A stretch of 64,000 nucleotides of DNA, taken from the NCBI GenBank assembly GCA_019685575.1, contig JABFQO010000001.1:1-64000 (forward strand), in the 5' to 3' direction. Of the stretch, positions 1-9,314 are shown one piece after another. Source of the DNA: Candidatus Bathyarchaeota archaeon A05DMB-4. GTDB taxonomy: Archaea; Thermoproteota; Bathyarchaeia; Bathyarchaeales; SOJC01. The notes beneath the pieces are model-generated. The model was not told where the DNA came from and made no database searches. It saw nothing but the letters and a program-made list of their open reading frames with translations. Position numbers and translations under genes: made by a program. Each line of letters opens with the position of its first letter. The first letter of the stretch is position 1.

Positions 1-195
1 AACATAATATTCTAAATAGTAGAACATCACCGTCCAAATTAACAGAATTGATAAAAACACTCATGTTCGTTCCAAATTCGGAAAAGAATCCGAAATTCTG
101 TATCTTAACATTTGAAAAGCAATATTTTAATTTTGTAATTTTAACATAGAAAAGTAAAAAAAAAGCTTTTATGTCAAAAAGATGCGGAAATAGAA

Positions 196-741
196 ATGGA
201 AGTTGTCTTTATGAGAGCTGGATATATTATTACAATGGTTGTTCTAGTTTCCTTTCTGTTGTCTCTTAGCTTGCCATTCGCAACAACCAACGCTTCGCAG
301 CCCTTAATAGAAGCTGGAGCCAAAGGAAACTCGCACTTGAAACTTCTCGAAGTTGTTAGAGCTCTGCAGCCAGACGACAAAATACTTGTATGGATTGACA
401 TTAATGCGACTGGGGATCGCTTTGGCGGTCATTATTTGCCTGCAGACCCATCACTTTATGGAATTAAGTGGACAATTATAACTTTCGCTCCAGACATGGA
501 GGGAAGCAAACTTTTCTGGTGTTTAGCTGAGGTCCAAGCGCAAAGTGTTGAAGAGATGCTAAGGATACCTTGGGTCTTTGATATGGCGCTGGTTAGAGTC
601 GGTGGTTTAGGCAACGAACCCCCTGTAAGCTCTAAACTATCTCATGGTTTTCATGAAGCTATAGATAGGGCCATGCAATACAACGGGACTCTGCAGTTAT
701 TGTATGGATGCAAAATCCTTCTGATCTATCCGAGAAATTAG
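196..741 (+). CDS. Exported subtilisin-like protease, N-terminal piece (frameshifted)
   Basis: This reading frame holds the signal peptide and the first part of the pro-region of the large secreted protease that continues at 708. The better start is the ATG at 211, which gives a short basic start, a hydrophobic stretch to about residue 25 and a cleavage region near the Ala-Thr-Thr-Asn-Ala residues. The rest is beta/alpha sequence without catalytic motifs, as expected for a pro-domain. Around 688-692 the protein sense passes into the frame of the next feature: one missing T would rejoin ...NGT to SAVIVWMQNPSDL.... I therefore read this as the 5' part of one gene broken by a one-base deletion or sequencing error, not as an independent gene. 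Confidence 0.75.
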   Translation: MEVVFMRAGYIITMVVLVSFLLSLSLPFATTNASQPLIEAGAKGNSHLKLLEVVRALQPDDKILVWIDINATGDRFGGHYLPADPSLYGIKWTIITFAPDMEGSKLFWCLAEVQAQSVEEMLRIPWVFDMALVRVGGLGNEPPVSSKLSHGFHEAIDRAMQYNGTLQLLYGCKILLIYPRN

Positions 742-3719
742 TTGGCAACGACCAAACCATTACCAACGAAATAGTTCATAACATGACAATTGCGATAGAG
801 CATGTGGGAGGCAGTCTCCTAATGGATTATTATGAGAGTTCTCATACTCTTTTAACTGCTCTTCCAGCTGAAAACATAGTGAGAGTTACGGAGAATCCCT
901 TTGTAAAGAGGCTTTTCCTTAACGGTCCTGTGATCTTGGAGGGAGTTGATAATACAGCGAGTTTATATGGCTTCGGCAAAACAAAAGACAGCATCAATCT
1001 TTATCTATATGGGTTAATCGCTTTCTTAGGGTTTGCATTTCCTAACATTGCGATGTCTGAAAAGAAAACGAAGAAAAACATACGAGTATTTCTTGTTACC
1101 ATCGTTCTATCATTAACCTTCATCTCGCAAATAACACCTTCCGTTCAAGCTTTAAACATAAGCACTTCTGCGATCCGGGCTACTGACGTTTGGGCCACTG
1201 GGAACAGAGGCGGAGGTGTGAACGTAGCTGTAATTGACACTGGAATAGATTTAAATCACCCCGATTTTGTCAATGCCATAGTTGCCCAGATAAATATTCC
1301 TGATGGCACCAACAATGTGCAAGATACAGATGGACATGGAACACATGTCGCTGGAATTGTAGCCGGACGTGGTGTACGTAACCCTGCTTTCAGAGGAGTC
1401 GCTCCTGATGCAGGATTAGTTATCGTTAGAGCTTTACAAGATGCACATTTTGAACCAGCCATTCGCTGGATCATAAATAACCGTGCTCAACACAACATCC
1501 GTGTAATAACCATGAGCATGCGTCTTGTCAATGTTCCACCCGGCGGTGACGGGCTAGAAAGTCCAGCCAGTATCGCTATGGACGATGCTATAGAAAATGG
1601 CATCGTGGCGATCAAATCAGCTGGGAATTTGAGTCATCAAGGTTCCGGAACTATAACAAGCCCTGGTAATGCGTTTAACATAATAACTGTTGGTGCTACT
1701 AATGATATGGATACGCCTGACATAAGTGATGACGAGTTCGCTCATTACCCTAATGGCTATACATACAAAGGGAGATCCTATCCCGCATGGGGAAGTAGCA
1801 GAGGTCCAACAGGAGATGGACGACCTAAACCCGACGTTGTTGCACCTGGAGTGCACATCTGGTCATGTAGGTTAGCAAATTCTCCAGCAAACAATTATGA
1901 AGACGTTACAGCAGACGGTTTTTACGGTGAACTGAGCGGTACGAGTATGGCTGCTCCTCATGTTGCTGGCACGGTTGCTTTGATACTCCATGCCAATCCA
2001 AATCTTACACCAGCCCAAGTTAAGGCGATATTGAGGCAAACAGCAAGACTAAATACCAACTTAAACGGCTGGACTATAAACGATAGAGGTCATGGAATAA
2101 TTGACGCTTTCGCTGCTGTTCAGCTGGCGCAAAACGTAGGCAACATCAATATAGGTCAGATGTACGATTCGTGGAGCGGATCAACGCCCGGTCGTGATCT
2201 TGGATGGTGGTGCTATGATTATTTGACGTTCCATGTTCAACGGCCTTCAACAACTTTCGGCATCAGCTTAACGAGCATTGACTATCATTACAGACATCCA
2301 TTGGGCTGGGGGAACACTGATTATAGGCTCATATGGCAGTTGAGTGCGCGACACGTTTGGATAGATGGAACATACTATGATCTTGGTGTTAACATGCACA
2401 GATACCTGTTCAGCGGACCGCGCATATACGAAAGGGGCGGCGGCTATATTAGAATGCGAGCTTGGTATCAGGTGGGCAATGTGCGCGTAATGTATTACTG
2501 GTATACTTATGTTAATGAAATTTGGCTCTGGTTACAATATTATGGCGGGTCGTCATGGAAAACACTGATATACATAGATCCTGATGTGTGGGACACCACA
2601 AACTATCCATACTTGCCATCGACAAGTGAGACGGTTTTAATTGAAAGAAAGATTTCGGGTAATGTGCTTCTCAACATTAGAGACTTAGACCACACCGAAT
2701 ATATTCAAATAGATCCGTATGCTGCAGATAACCCTGTGATGTGGGTCCTTAGACAAGGGTATTACGGAAACAATCCAGACCTAGCTACCGTTAGAAACGA
2801 TGAATATGTCTACAACCGAGACGTTGCCATTTACTATCAAGGAACTTCAAGCTATCCGGGTGGATGGATATACGGAAGAACTGACGCCTTACCAGCGCCA
2901 AACCCGACCCAAAATGATGCTGGCACAGGTGGAGACGCAGGCAACACTTTCAGCGCTGCAACCTCTATAAATTCAGGATCATATAAGGGTATACTATGCA
3001 ATTCTGAGTCAGATAACGGAAACGATTACTATAAATTCTATGCTGAAAGCGGTCAAAGCATATACGTCAGCATGACGCCACCAGCTGGCATTGACTTTGA
3101 TCTCCAACTCTACAACCCTGCTGGGACTCTAAAGGCTGGGTCTTATCTAGGAGCTGGCTACACGGACAGCATCTCCTACACTGCGGATTCAAGCGGCTAC
3201 TGGAGAGCGAGAATCTACATATACAGCGGCGAAGCACAATACTCCTTCTACGTGTCTGTGTATTGGCCTGGCGGAGGCGGATGCCCATTCCTATACGTTT
3301 ATGATGGAAAAGAATACGTTTGCGAGGGCTTGCTAGACATACACAATCCCGACGGCGTAGATGTGATTACAAATCACACATTAATTACTGCGCCTAAACG
3401 AGTTGGGGGCATGTATCAGCTTCGGCTGGTTGAGCATCCACAAACCCACTCTTACATCGATCAGGTTAAGCTCTTCGCTGTATTGCCCGACAAAACGATG
3501 ATAGAATTGCCCTTAATCTCGGCTCTTCACTCCAAGTATGGCAATGTGCTGCCGCAGCTACTTTCTAGCGACGATTGGAAAACAGACCTTCTAGGGGCAA
3601 ATTTGAACAACGGAACAAGCCAATCGATAGACCTACGGTTTCAAGCATTGCCGCCAAGCATTAAAGCGATAGGCTTCCTCTTCGTCATAGAAGGAAACAA
3701 CATCATCGTCAAAGTTTAG
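708..3719 (+). CDS. Subtilisin-like (S8) serine protease with PPC domain, main piece
   Basis: This is the catalytic part of an exported S8 peptidase. The triad is visible: Asp in VAVIDTGID (about residue 177), His in DGHGTHVAG (about 210) and Ser in GTSMAAPHVAG (about 413). Residues 1-90 continue the pro-region of the preceding frame. Unusually, two hydrophobic stretches (about 98-112 and 122-140) lie between pro-region and catalytic domain. The second follows a Lys-rich stretch and looks like a signal peptide, with an in-frame ATG at 1053. After the protease come a Trp/Tyr-rich beta region (480-700), a pre-peptidase C-terminal (PPC) domain (about 735-840) and a C-terminal beta domain of roughly 150 residues. 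It probably degrades extracellular protein or peptide. The annotated ATG is an artefact of the frameshift near 690. Confidence 0.85.
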   Translation: MQNPSDLSEKLVGNDQTITNEIVHNMTIAIEHVGGSLLMDYYESSHTLLTALPAENIVRVTENPFVKRLFLNGPVILEGVDNTASLYGFGKTKDSINLYLYGLIAFLGFAFPNIAMSEKKTKKNIRVFLVTIVLSLTFISQITPSVQALNISTSAIRATDVWATGNRGGGVNVAVIDTGIDLNHPDFVNAIVAQINIPDGTNNVQDTDGHGTHVAGIVAGRGVRNPAFRGVAPDAGLVIVRALQDAHFEPAIRWIINNRAQHNIRVITMSMRLVNVPPGGDGLESPASIAMDDAIENGIVAIKSAGNLSHQGSGTITSPGNAFNIITVGATNDMDTPDISDDEFAHYPNGYTYKGRSYPAWGSSRGPTGDGRPKPDVVAPGVHIWSCRLANSPANNYEDVTADGFYGELSGTSMAAPHVAGTVALILHANPNLTPAQVKAILRQTARLNTNLNGWTINDRGHGIIDAFAAVQLAQNVGNINIGQMYDSWSGSTPGRDLGWWCYDYLTFHVQRPSTTFGISLTSIDYHYRHPLGWGNTDYRLIWQLSARHVWIDGTYYDLGVNMHRYLFSGPRIYERGGGYIRMRAWYQVGNVRVMYYWYTYVNEIWLWLQYYGGSSWKTLIYIDPDVWDTTNYPYLPSTSETVLIERKISGNVLLNIRDLDHTEYIQIDPYAADNPVMWVLRQGYYGNNPDLATVRNDEYVYNRDVAIYYQGTSSYPGGWIYGRTDALPAPNPTQNDAGTGGDAGNTFSAATSINSGSYKGILCNSESDNGNDYYKFYAESGQSIYVSMTPPAGIDFDLQLYNPAGTLKAGSYLGAGYTDSISYTADSSGYWRARIYIYSGEAQYSFYVSVYWPGGGGCPFLYVYDGKEYVCEGLLDIHNPDGVDVITNHTLITAPKRVGGMYQLRLVEHPQTHSYIDQVKLFAVLPDKTMIELPLISALHSKYGNVLPQLLSSDDWKTDLLGANLNNGTSQSIDLRFQALPPSIKAIGFLFVIEGNNIIVKV

Positions 3720-4055
3720 AGAAAAACCCTCAATCCCCCTTTTTATGACTTTTATGTTCTTTTGGTCCTGCTACATTCTGTTCAATTGAACGTAAGCTTA
3801 AACACCCCATGTGCACGCCATTCTAGCAAGAGTTTGAAGTTCACACACATGGCTTTATTTTAGCCCAAAAATTCGAAGCCTCACTAAGCATAAACAGTGC
3901 AATTTTACTGGAGATTGACGCTGAAATTCATTCCTTTGATACGCGCTTTATGAAGCGGCTCTGACATGCGGATATTATGGCTTCTATTACGCTAAGTATG
4001 CTGGATTCAGGCGCCTTCTCGATGAAGCTTTCTAGGTCTATTTTATTCGATGAAG
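3720..4055. other. Intergenic region without a supported gene
   Basis: About 335 bases lie between the protease and tRNA-Arg. On the minus strand, directly beyond the tRNA 3' end, a short open stretch ending near 3935 could be read as an alpha-helical fragment. It has no start codon, so at most it is a gene remnant. I see no RNA gene, repeat or clear promoter here. Confidence 0.4.
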
Positions 4056-4131
4056 CGGGCCCGTTGGGATTTGAACCCAAGATCTCCGGCTCCGCAGGCC
4101 AGTGTCCTAATCCATGCTAGACTACGGGCCC
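4056..4131 (-). tRNA. tRNA-Arg (GCG)
   Basis: On the minus strand the sequence folds as a standard tRNA. The seven-base acceptor stem GGGCCCG pairs with CGGGCCC, the T arm carries GGTTCAAATCC, and a five-pair anticodon stem encloses the loop CTGCGGA. The anticodon is GCG, which reads the Arg codons CGC and CGU. The discriminator base is G. CCA is not encoded and no intron is seen in the anticodon loop. Confidence 0.93.
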
Positions 4132-4186
4132 TCTGTTGTCTGCACAGAACACATTTAGCATTGCCGATTAAAAGCATTTCATTCAT

Positions 4187-5782
4187 TTAACGTTGAACTG
4201 CACGGTTTAGGGCTTGTATGACGTTTTGTTTTCCCATGCTGATTATGTATGGACCGAGTCTGGGACCTTGTGGCGCGCCGATGAGGATTGTGTAAAGGGT
4301 TTTGAAGAAATGTGCGGGTTTTATGTCGTTTTCCCTTGCTGTTGTGAATATTGCGGCTTGTATCTGGTTTTCGTCGTCTGTTTTCTCTAGGGTTTGAATA
4401 AGTTGTTTTATAGCGTTGATTTCTTTTTGACCGAGTTCAATGGCGGTCTCGGTTATTTCTTCAAAATCTCTAATCCAGTTGTAGGCGTACTGTATTCTCG
4501 GCTCAAAGTCTTTTGGCAAACCGTCTTTCACGTAGCCGTATTCTCGCAATTTTTGTGCGATGTAATCTTTTTCGGAGCCCTTCGGCGCAACTTTAGCCAA
4601 GAACACGAGCAAATTATAGGGCACATGAACGCTGGGGGTTTTTGGGGGTTTCGACACCCAAACATACTCGTACAAGCCTTTCAATTTTGTCAATTCACGT
4701 TGGTCTGGAATCTGCTTCCTGCCGAAGTAAATGTCCTCCAGTTCGTCCAACTCGTTCATGTACTTTGGGATGTCCGTAACCGAAACCGAACGTGTACCCA
4801 CGAACCGTTTCAGCATAAGCAGAAGAAGCGACTGAGGTGAACCATAACGGAACCAAACCTGCGGCGTGAACACGTTGCCGGCGCTTTTGGAGATTTTCTT
4901 TCCGCTTTTGTCTAAAAACATCTCATACTGCGCGTGCATAGGTGGCTCAAAGTTCAAAATTTCCCGGCAAATACGATCGTTAATCTTGACAGAATCGGCG
5001 ATGTCTTTTCCGTAAGGCTCAAACCGAATGTCAAGCGCCTTCCACCGTGCTGCGAATTCGACTTTCCAGACAAGTTTGCCCTCGCCTTTTGTGTAGTCGG
5101 CTTCGCCTTCGTGTCCACAGCCCTTGAACCATTGGCCCTTGACTTCCATGCCTTCACATCGGTAAAGCACCTTTTTTTCCTTCGGGATGTACTCGTAAGC
5201 AGTAGTGGTGTAGATTCGTCCGCAATTGCTACACACGGCGAAGTATGGTAGTTTCTCTTCAAACTTTTCCTGTCCAATCGTTTCTTTGATAAGCTCGCCC
5301 ACGCATTTAGCGTTCGCGAGTATTGTTTCGATTTCGTTATTGAAAATGCCCTTTCCGTAAGATTCGTATGCTGATACAAGCCTATACTCTATTCCGCAAG
5401 CCTCAAGCGCTTCGAGAAAAAGTCTAATCATGTGCTCAGCAAAGTTATCGTGGCACTTGAACGGGTCGGGAATATCTCGGACAGGGAACCCTAAGTATTT
5501 ATTCAACGATTCAGGAAGCCCTACGGGAACCTTGCGTAGCCCGTCTTTATCGTCGGCGAACGCGATTAATTCCGAATTGTATCCTTGTGCTCTCAAGGCA
5601 AGCGTGACGGCGTAAGACCTTGACGAGTCTCCGATGTGACCGATGTGCGGTATGCCGGAAATTCCTATGCCCATTTCGGTTCTGAGCATGTCAAGGCTTC
5701 TGCCGAGCTTTCGCTCTCTTTTTACGAGTGTGGCCGCAGTTTTGTCGTACCATGTGCCGTGACCGATTATTTCTTCTGACAT
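4187..5782 (-). CDS. lysS: Lysyl-tRNA synthetase, class I
   Basis: Charges tRNA-Lys in the cytoplasm using ATP. The class I form, typical of many archaea, is shown by the HIGH-type motif in IPHIGHIGDSS near residues 44-50 and by the KMSKS-type signature KISKSAGN near residue 290. A zinc-binding cysteine set lies between (CSNCG and the CEG...GCG region, about 180-225). The length of 531 residues fits the family. The C-terminal part is the helical anticodon-binding domain. The gene is divergent from the sugar kinase gene at 5897 and reads towards tRNA-Arg. ATG at 5782 is the natural start because the signature region begins close behind it. Confidence 0.95.
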   Translation of the reverse strand: MSEEIIGHGTWYDKTAATLVKRERKLGRSLDMLRTEMGIGISGIPHIGHIGDSSRSYAVTLALRAQGYNSELIAFADDKDGLRKVPVGLPESLNKYLGFPVRDIPDPFKCHDNFAEHMIRLFLEALEACGIEYRLVSAYESYGKGIFNNEIETILANAKCVGELIKETIGQEKFEEKLPYFAVCSNCGRIYTTTAYEYIPKEKKVLYRCEGMEVKGQWFKGCGHEGEADYTKGEGKLVWKVEFAARWKALDIRFEPYGKDIADSVKINDRICREILNFEPPMHAQYEMFLDKSGKKISKSAGNVFTPQVWFRYGSPQSLLLLMLKRFVGTRSVSVTDIPKYMNELDELEDIYFGRKQIPDQRELTKLKGLYEYVWVSKPPKTPSVHVPYNLLVFLAKVAPKGSEKDYIAQKLREYGYVKDGLPKDFEPRIQYAYNWIRDFEEITETAIELGQKEINAIKQLIQTLEKTDDENQIQAAIFTTARENDIKPAHFFKTLYTILIGAPQGPRLGPYIISMGKQNVIQALNRAVQR

Positions 5783-5854
5783 GTTTCGCCATTATTAGTG
5801 CGTACGAGCGTAGATAAAAAATGTTTCATGTTTTTGTGGTTCGGTTTGTTTCAA

Positions 5855-5864
5855 CTTAATATAC
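5855..5864 (+). promoter_or_regulatory. Probable TATA box (BoxA) for the HTH-PfkB gene
   Basis: The AT-rich element CTTAATATAC lies about 33 bases before the GTG at 5897. This suits a nearly leaderless archaeal transcript and argues against the upstream ATG at 5798 as the start. Confidence 0.45.
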
Positions 5865-5896
5865 GGCTTGTTCAAATTACAATCGGGGCGCGTTCA

Positions 5897-7321
5897 GTGT
5901 TGAAGGAAAACCGTGTTTGGCCTTATGTTCTTCCGTTTCCGCTCGAGGTAAAGAAACGTAAATTGATCTGGGCTATTTTGCAGTCTCGTGTTGGTATGAG
6001 TATTTTGACCCGTATGAAACTTGACGAGCGCACGTTTCAACACGACCTAATCGTGCAGTTGCCCTACTCGAACAAATCAATCATCAAATACCTAAAACAA
6101 ATGGCAAACGCGGGCATTCTTGAACATGGGGTTGAGGGTTTTAAAGAAAAAGGCAAGACGGTGTGGATGAAGTGGTACACGCCGAGCAGCCTTGGAAAAT
6201 GGTTTATTCTCTTTTTGACACCGCCCGAAGAAATTCGTCCCGAGTTGGCGAAACGCACGATTGAAGAACTTTTCAGGGTTTACTCCTCCAGCATCGTAGA
6301 AGTCTGCGAAAAATACGGTTTGAACATAGACTCGTTCCAACAGGTCTTTGATGAACACTACTTGCGTGCAGCGACTGCCAAAGCAGAAAAAATCAAGCCC
6401 AAGGTTGTGGTCTACGGAAGCGCCGCGTTGGATATTTATGGAAATTTGGAAACTCTTCCAAAAGCGGAAGAGACGGTGTACGTGGAAGAAGTGGGTAGGT
6501 ATGCTGGCGGCATGGGAGCGAACGTTGCGGTGGCTCTGGCGAGGTTGGGGGTTCCAGTGAGTTTTGTGGGAAGAATCGGCAGTGACTTTGTGGGAAGAGT
6601 ATTGCTGGATGGTCTCCGCAAAAACGGCGTGGGCATCTCGAACGTTAACGTAACCTCTCAGCGGTCTTTACGAACCTTAATCTTTCGTGACAAAAAACAG
6701 ACCCGCTGGCTTTTCGCTTTAGGTTCACCTGACCATGCCATGTCCATCACTTCGCCATCCGAAATCGATTGGAAATTACTGGATCAATGCAAAATAGTAT
6801 ACATCGGTGAAGTTTTCACCGAAATCGCCGCTACGATCGCCAGCTACGCAAAAAGCAAGGATAAGTTGGTTGTTTACCGCCCGGGCGTGCCCTACATGTG
6901 TTTAGGTGTTGAAAAACTGGGGGATATACTTAAGCACACAAACATGTTCATCCTAAACAAGGTGGGCTGGGATGTACTGCAGAATTTTTCGAAGAACTCG
7001 GTTAAAACGCCTGCTGATTTAATCAAGTTCGGGCCGACAGAAGTGATTGTAACAAAGGGCGCTGAGGGTTGCGACGTGTACACGAAAAGGGGGCATTTTG
7101 CAATGATGGTTCCCTTAGGTCTACGTGACAAGTTTGAGGTTGTTGACCCGACTGGTGCAGGAGACAGTTTTTCGGCGGGGCTGATTAAAGGATTGCTTGG
7201 AGGTTGGACGTTGAAAAAGGCAGTTGCTTTTGGACAAGTGGCCGCTTGTATTACATGCTCCCGAATCGGTGCTTCTTCGGCTTTTCCGACTCTTGAAGAA
7301 GTGGAAGCAGTAAAAACATGA
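5897..7321 (+). CDS. HTH domain fused to PfkB/ribokinase-family sugar kinase
   Basis: The first 120-130 residues form a winged-helix-like region (helix-rich, with a segment resembling a MarR/ArsR recognition helix). About 50 linker residues follow, then a PfkB-family kinase. Kinase marks are the N-terminal GGMGANVAVALARLG stretch with glycine-rich substrate contacts and the C-terminal DPTGAGDSFSAGL signature carrying the catalytic Asp. The expected activity is ATP-dependent phosphorylation of a sugar or nucleoside; the substrate cannot be told. The fusion suggests a self-reporting regulator in which substrate binding in the kinase domain tunes DNA binding. I chose GTG 5897 because a TATA-like element stands just before it. 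The longer form from 5798 would nearly abut the divergent lysS start. Confidence 0.85.
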   Translation: MLKENRVWPYVLPFPLEVKKRKLIWAILQSRVGMSILTRMKLDERTFQHDLIVQLPYSNKSIIKYLKQMANAGILEHGVEGFKEKGKTVWMKWYTPSSLGKWFILFLTPPEEIRPELAKRTIEELFRVYSSSIVEVCEKYGLNIDSFQQVFDEHYLRAATAKAEKIKPKVVVYGSAALDIYGNLETLPKAEETVYVEEVGRYAGGMGANVAVALARLGVPVSFVGRIGSDFVGRVLLDGLRKNGVGISNVNVTSQRSLRTLIFRDKKQTRWLFALGSPDHAMSITSPSEIDWKLLDQCKIVYIGEVFTEIAATIASYAKSKDKLVVYRPGVPYMCLGVEKLGDILKHTNMFILNKVGWDVLQNFSKNSVKTPADLIKFGPTEVIVTKGAEGCDVYTKRGHFAMMVPLGLRDKFEVVDPTGAGDSFSAGLIKGLLGGWTLKKAVAFGQVAACITCSRIGASSAFPTLEEVEAVKT

Positions 7322-7338
7322 AATAGTTTAAAAAAAAG

Positions 7339-7701
7339 TTAGGGATTAGGCTTTTTGCTTGTGGTCTTTAACGCTGTAACGATTGCTAATATGCCCAGCA
7401 GCAACAGAATTACGGCTATTGTATAGAGTAAGTCTACGCCTCGAAGGTTTAAGTCTAACCCAAAGCCAATAGCGGCTAAGAGTATTCCCCACCCGAAAAC
7501 GCTGAAGGCGCTGCGTGCGTATTTTGATGGGTTTTTCCATCTAACGCCAGATTCTATCACAAGCCAGCAACCATAAAGGGCAACGATTAACGGAACGATT
7601 TCTTGCCAAGTTAGTTGTCCTGCCGCGTACGCGACGATGACGATTGCAATGATTATTATGAAGGCACCGAGAGTTAGGAGACCCATTCGCTGGTTCGACA
7701 C
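7339..7701 (-). CDS. Small four-helix membrane protein of unknown function
   Basis: A protein of 120 residues with four hydrophobic segments (about 8-28, 34-50, 66-82 and 90-110), a short Lys/Asn-rich tail and no catalytic motif. It is the last gene of a minus-strand set with the SPFH/zinc-ribbon gene (16-base gap) and the coiled-coil gene, so it may be the membrane part of that module. It converges on the kinase gene; the T/A-rich 7322-7338 spacer may terminate both. I do not recognise the family. Confidence 0.75.
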   Translation of the reverse strand: MSNQRMGLLTLGAFIIIIAIVIVAYAAGQLTWQEIVPLIVALYGCWLVIESGVRWKNPSKYARSAFSVFGWGILLAAIGFGLDLNLRGVDLLYTIAVILLLLGILAIVTALKTTSKKPNP

Positions 7702-7716
7702 ATGTTTTCCTCCTTT

Positions 7717-8682
7717 TTACTCGATTTTCGCTCCACATTCAGGGCAGAACTTGGCCGTGGCTAATACGGGGTGACCACACTTGGAGCATTTTTTCGTTGC
7801 CTCCGGCTGTGCGATTTCGGTTCCGCAGTCTGGACAGAATTTTGAGGTCGCTGGGATTCGAGCGCTACATTTCGGACATATAATTAACGCTGCTGCAGGC
7901 GCTTGTGCTGGTCCTGACGGCGTCATTACTTGTGGAATCAGTACCATACCCGTGCCCAAGCCTGCGCCTGGAGATTTGCCGAGTTCTTCGGCGGCTTTTT
8001 TGACTGTTTCCATTCGCAGGACCTCTTCCGGCGTGGCGCGTCCTGTCCTAAGCCAGAAGAGTCGTTCGCGGTATTCGGACGTGGTGTCTATGCCTTCGAA
8101 GCGTAGGTCGGTTAGGTCTAAGCCGATTCGTCTGAACGATTCGAGAATGGCATTTTTGACCAAGACCGAAGTTTCGTCCAGTCGAGTGAACACGGTGAGC
8201 AAGTCGTATCGGGAGAGTTCGTCGATGATTTTTTCGTTTATAAAGCCCCTAAGATAGTTGTCAACTTGTTCTGTAGAGTAAGCGTTCTGTCCACCCACGA
8301 CTTCCATAACGAACAACTGTGGATTTTCAACCTTGAACCAGAAACTGCCATAAACCTGCAACGGCGCAAGCTCAGTAGTCTGAGCCCGTGTGCCATACTT
8401 GCCAGCGTTTACTTTGGTAGATACGAAGATAACTGTGGCTTTGAAGGGTTTTTCGCCGAAACCTGCGATGCGCGAAAGAATGCCCGTTAACAATGGTAAA
8501 TTCAGCGTGGTTAGCGTGTGTCTTCCCGGGCCAAAAACGTCGTATGCCTTGCCGTCTCGGAAGAAAACTGCCACTTCGTATTCATGAACTATAAGTTGGG
8601 CGCCCCAAGTAATGTTCTCGTCTGGATACCGCCACACCAGAGCGTTTTCAGCCGGGTTTTTCCATTCGATAACTTGTGGCAT
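7717..8682 (-). CDS. SPFH-domain protein with C-terminal double zinc ribbon
   Basis: Residues from about 20 to 220 look like an SPFH (stomatin/prohibitin/flotillin-like) domain of the cytoplasmic YdjI/virion-core type. It starts with VIEWKNPAENALVWRYPDENI and has no membrane anchor. After a Gly/Pro/Ala-rich linker come two zinc ribbons: CPKCSARIPATSKFCPDCG and CSKCGHPVLATAKFCPECG. Such proteins are thought to form oligomeric scaffolds. The gene lies one base after the coiled-coil gene (8684-9220) and before the four-helix membrane protein, so the three probably form one operon and perhaps one membrane-associated complex. Confidence 0.88.
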   Translation of the reverse strand: MPQVIEWKNPAENALVWRYPDENITWGAQLIVHEYEVAVFFRDGKAYDVFGPGRHTLTTLNLPLLTGILSRIAGFGEKPFKATVIFVSTKVNAGKYGTRAQTTELAPLQVYGSFWFKVENPQLFVMEVVGGQNAYSTEQVDNYLRGFINEKIIDELSRYDLLTVFTRLDETSVLVKNAILESFRRIGLDLTDLRFEGIDTTSEYRERLFWLRTGRATPEEVLRMETVKKAAEELGKSPGAGLGTGMVLIPQVMTPSGPAQAPAAALIICPKCSARIPATSKFCPDCGTEIAQPEATKKCSKCGHPVLATAKFCPECGAKIE

Positions 8683-8683
8683 T

Positions 8684-9220
8684 TTACTTCACTCCTAGAA
8701 TCACTTCTTCTCTCTGGTCAAACGTGTCTTCTAAAGCCTCCAGTGCATCGGTTACTTTCTGGATGTGGTCCTTTGCTTTTTCGAACCCTCGTTTTCCGAT
8801 TTCTTTCTTGAAGTTGCTGGCAGCGGCGGCGACTGTTTCTACTTCGTCGATAAGTTGACTGTCGAACTCAATCATCTTATCCAACTTGTCTTCCTCAACC
8901 TTCACAACGTTATAAAAGCCAGCGTAACCGTATGAAGCATGGTTGATTTTTTCTGCCACACGGTCGTATTTTGTGACAAGCTGGTCCATATCGTTTAAAA
9001 CCTCGTGGCGACGTTCTTGTGAGAGTCTCTGGAAAACTTCCTTCAAGTCACTTCTTGCCTTCTGCAATTTTCCGTAAAGATGGTTTCGGATTAGTCTGTC
9101 AGATTCTCTGCGAAGTTCTTTCTCTTTATATCCCCTAAACCCTGGGAGCGCGGCGAGAATTCTCTCAGAAAGCCTCATCTCGTCTTTTGCTTTTTCATAC
9201 AACCCTTTCTTCTCAGTCAA
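8684..9220 (-). CDS. Coiled-coil protein of unknown function
   Basis: A highly charged, almost entirely helical protein of 178 residues. Heptad-like Leu/Ile spacing runs through most of its length; there is no signal peptide, no membrane segment and no cysteine pair. It opens the operon with the SPFH/zinc-ribbon gene, separated from it by a single base. It resembles PspA-like or structural coiled-coil partners only in general composition, so no function is assigned. A role as partner of the SPFH scaffold is an inference from position. Confidence 0.75.
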   Translation of the reverse strand: MTEKKGLYEKAKDEMRLSERILAALPGFRGYKEKELRRESDRLIRNHLYGKLQKARSDLKEVFQRLSQERRHEVLNDMDQLVTKYDRVAEKINHASYGYAGFYNVVKVEEDKLDKMIEFDSQLIDEVETVAAAASNFKKEIGKRGFEKAKDHIQKVTDALEALEDTFDQREEVILGVK

Positions 9221-9314
9221 ACATTTCCCTTCTTTTTGTACAATCGTATAGTGAAAGTGGAGAGTTGCTTTTAAAGTTTAACAAGACAGACTGCAGCGTG
9301 TTTTGAGCGTGTTT

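Noticed and set aside
3720-4131. Integrated element at tRNA-Arg
   Set aside because: No integrase, no direct repeat of the tRNA 3' end and no foreign gene block were found next to the tRNA.
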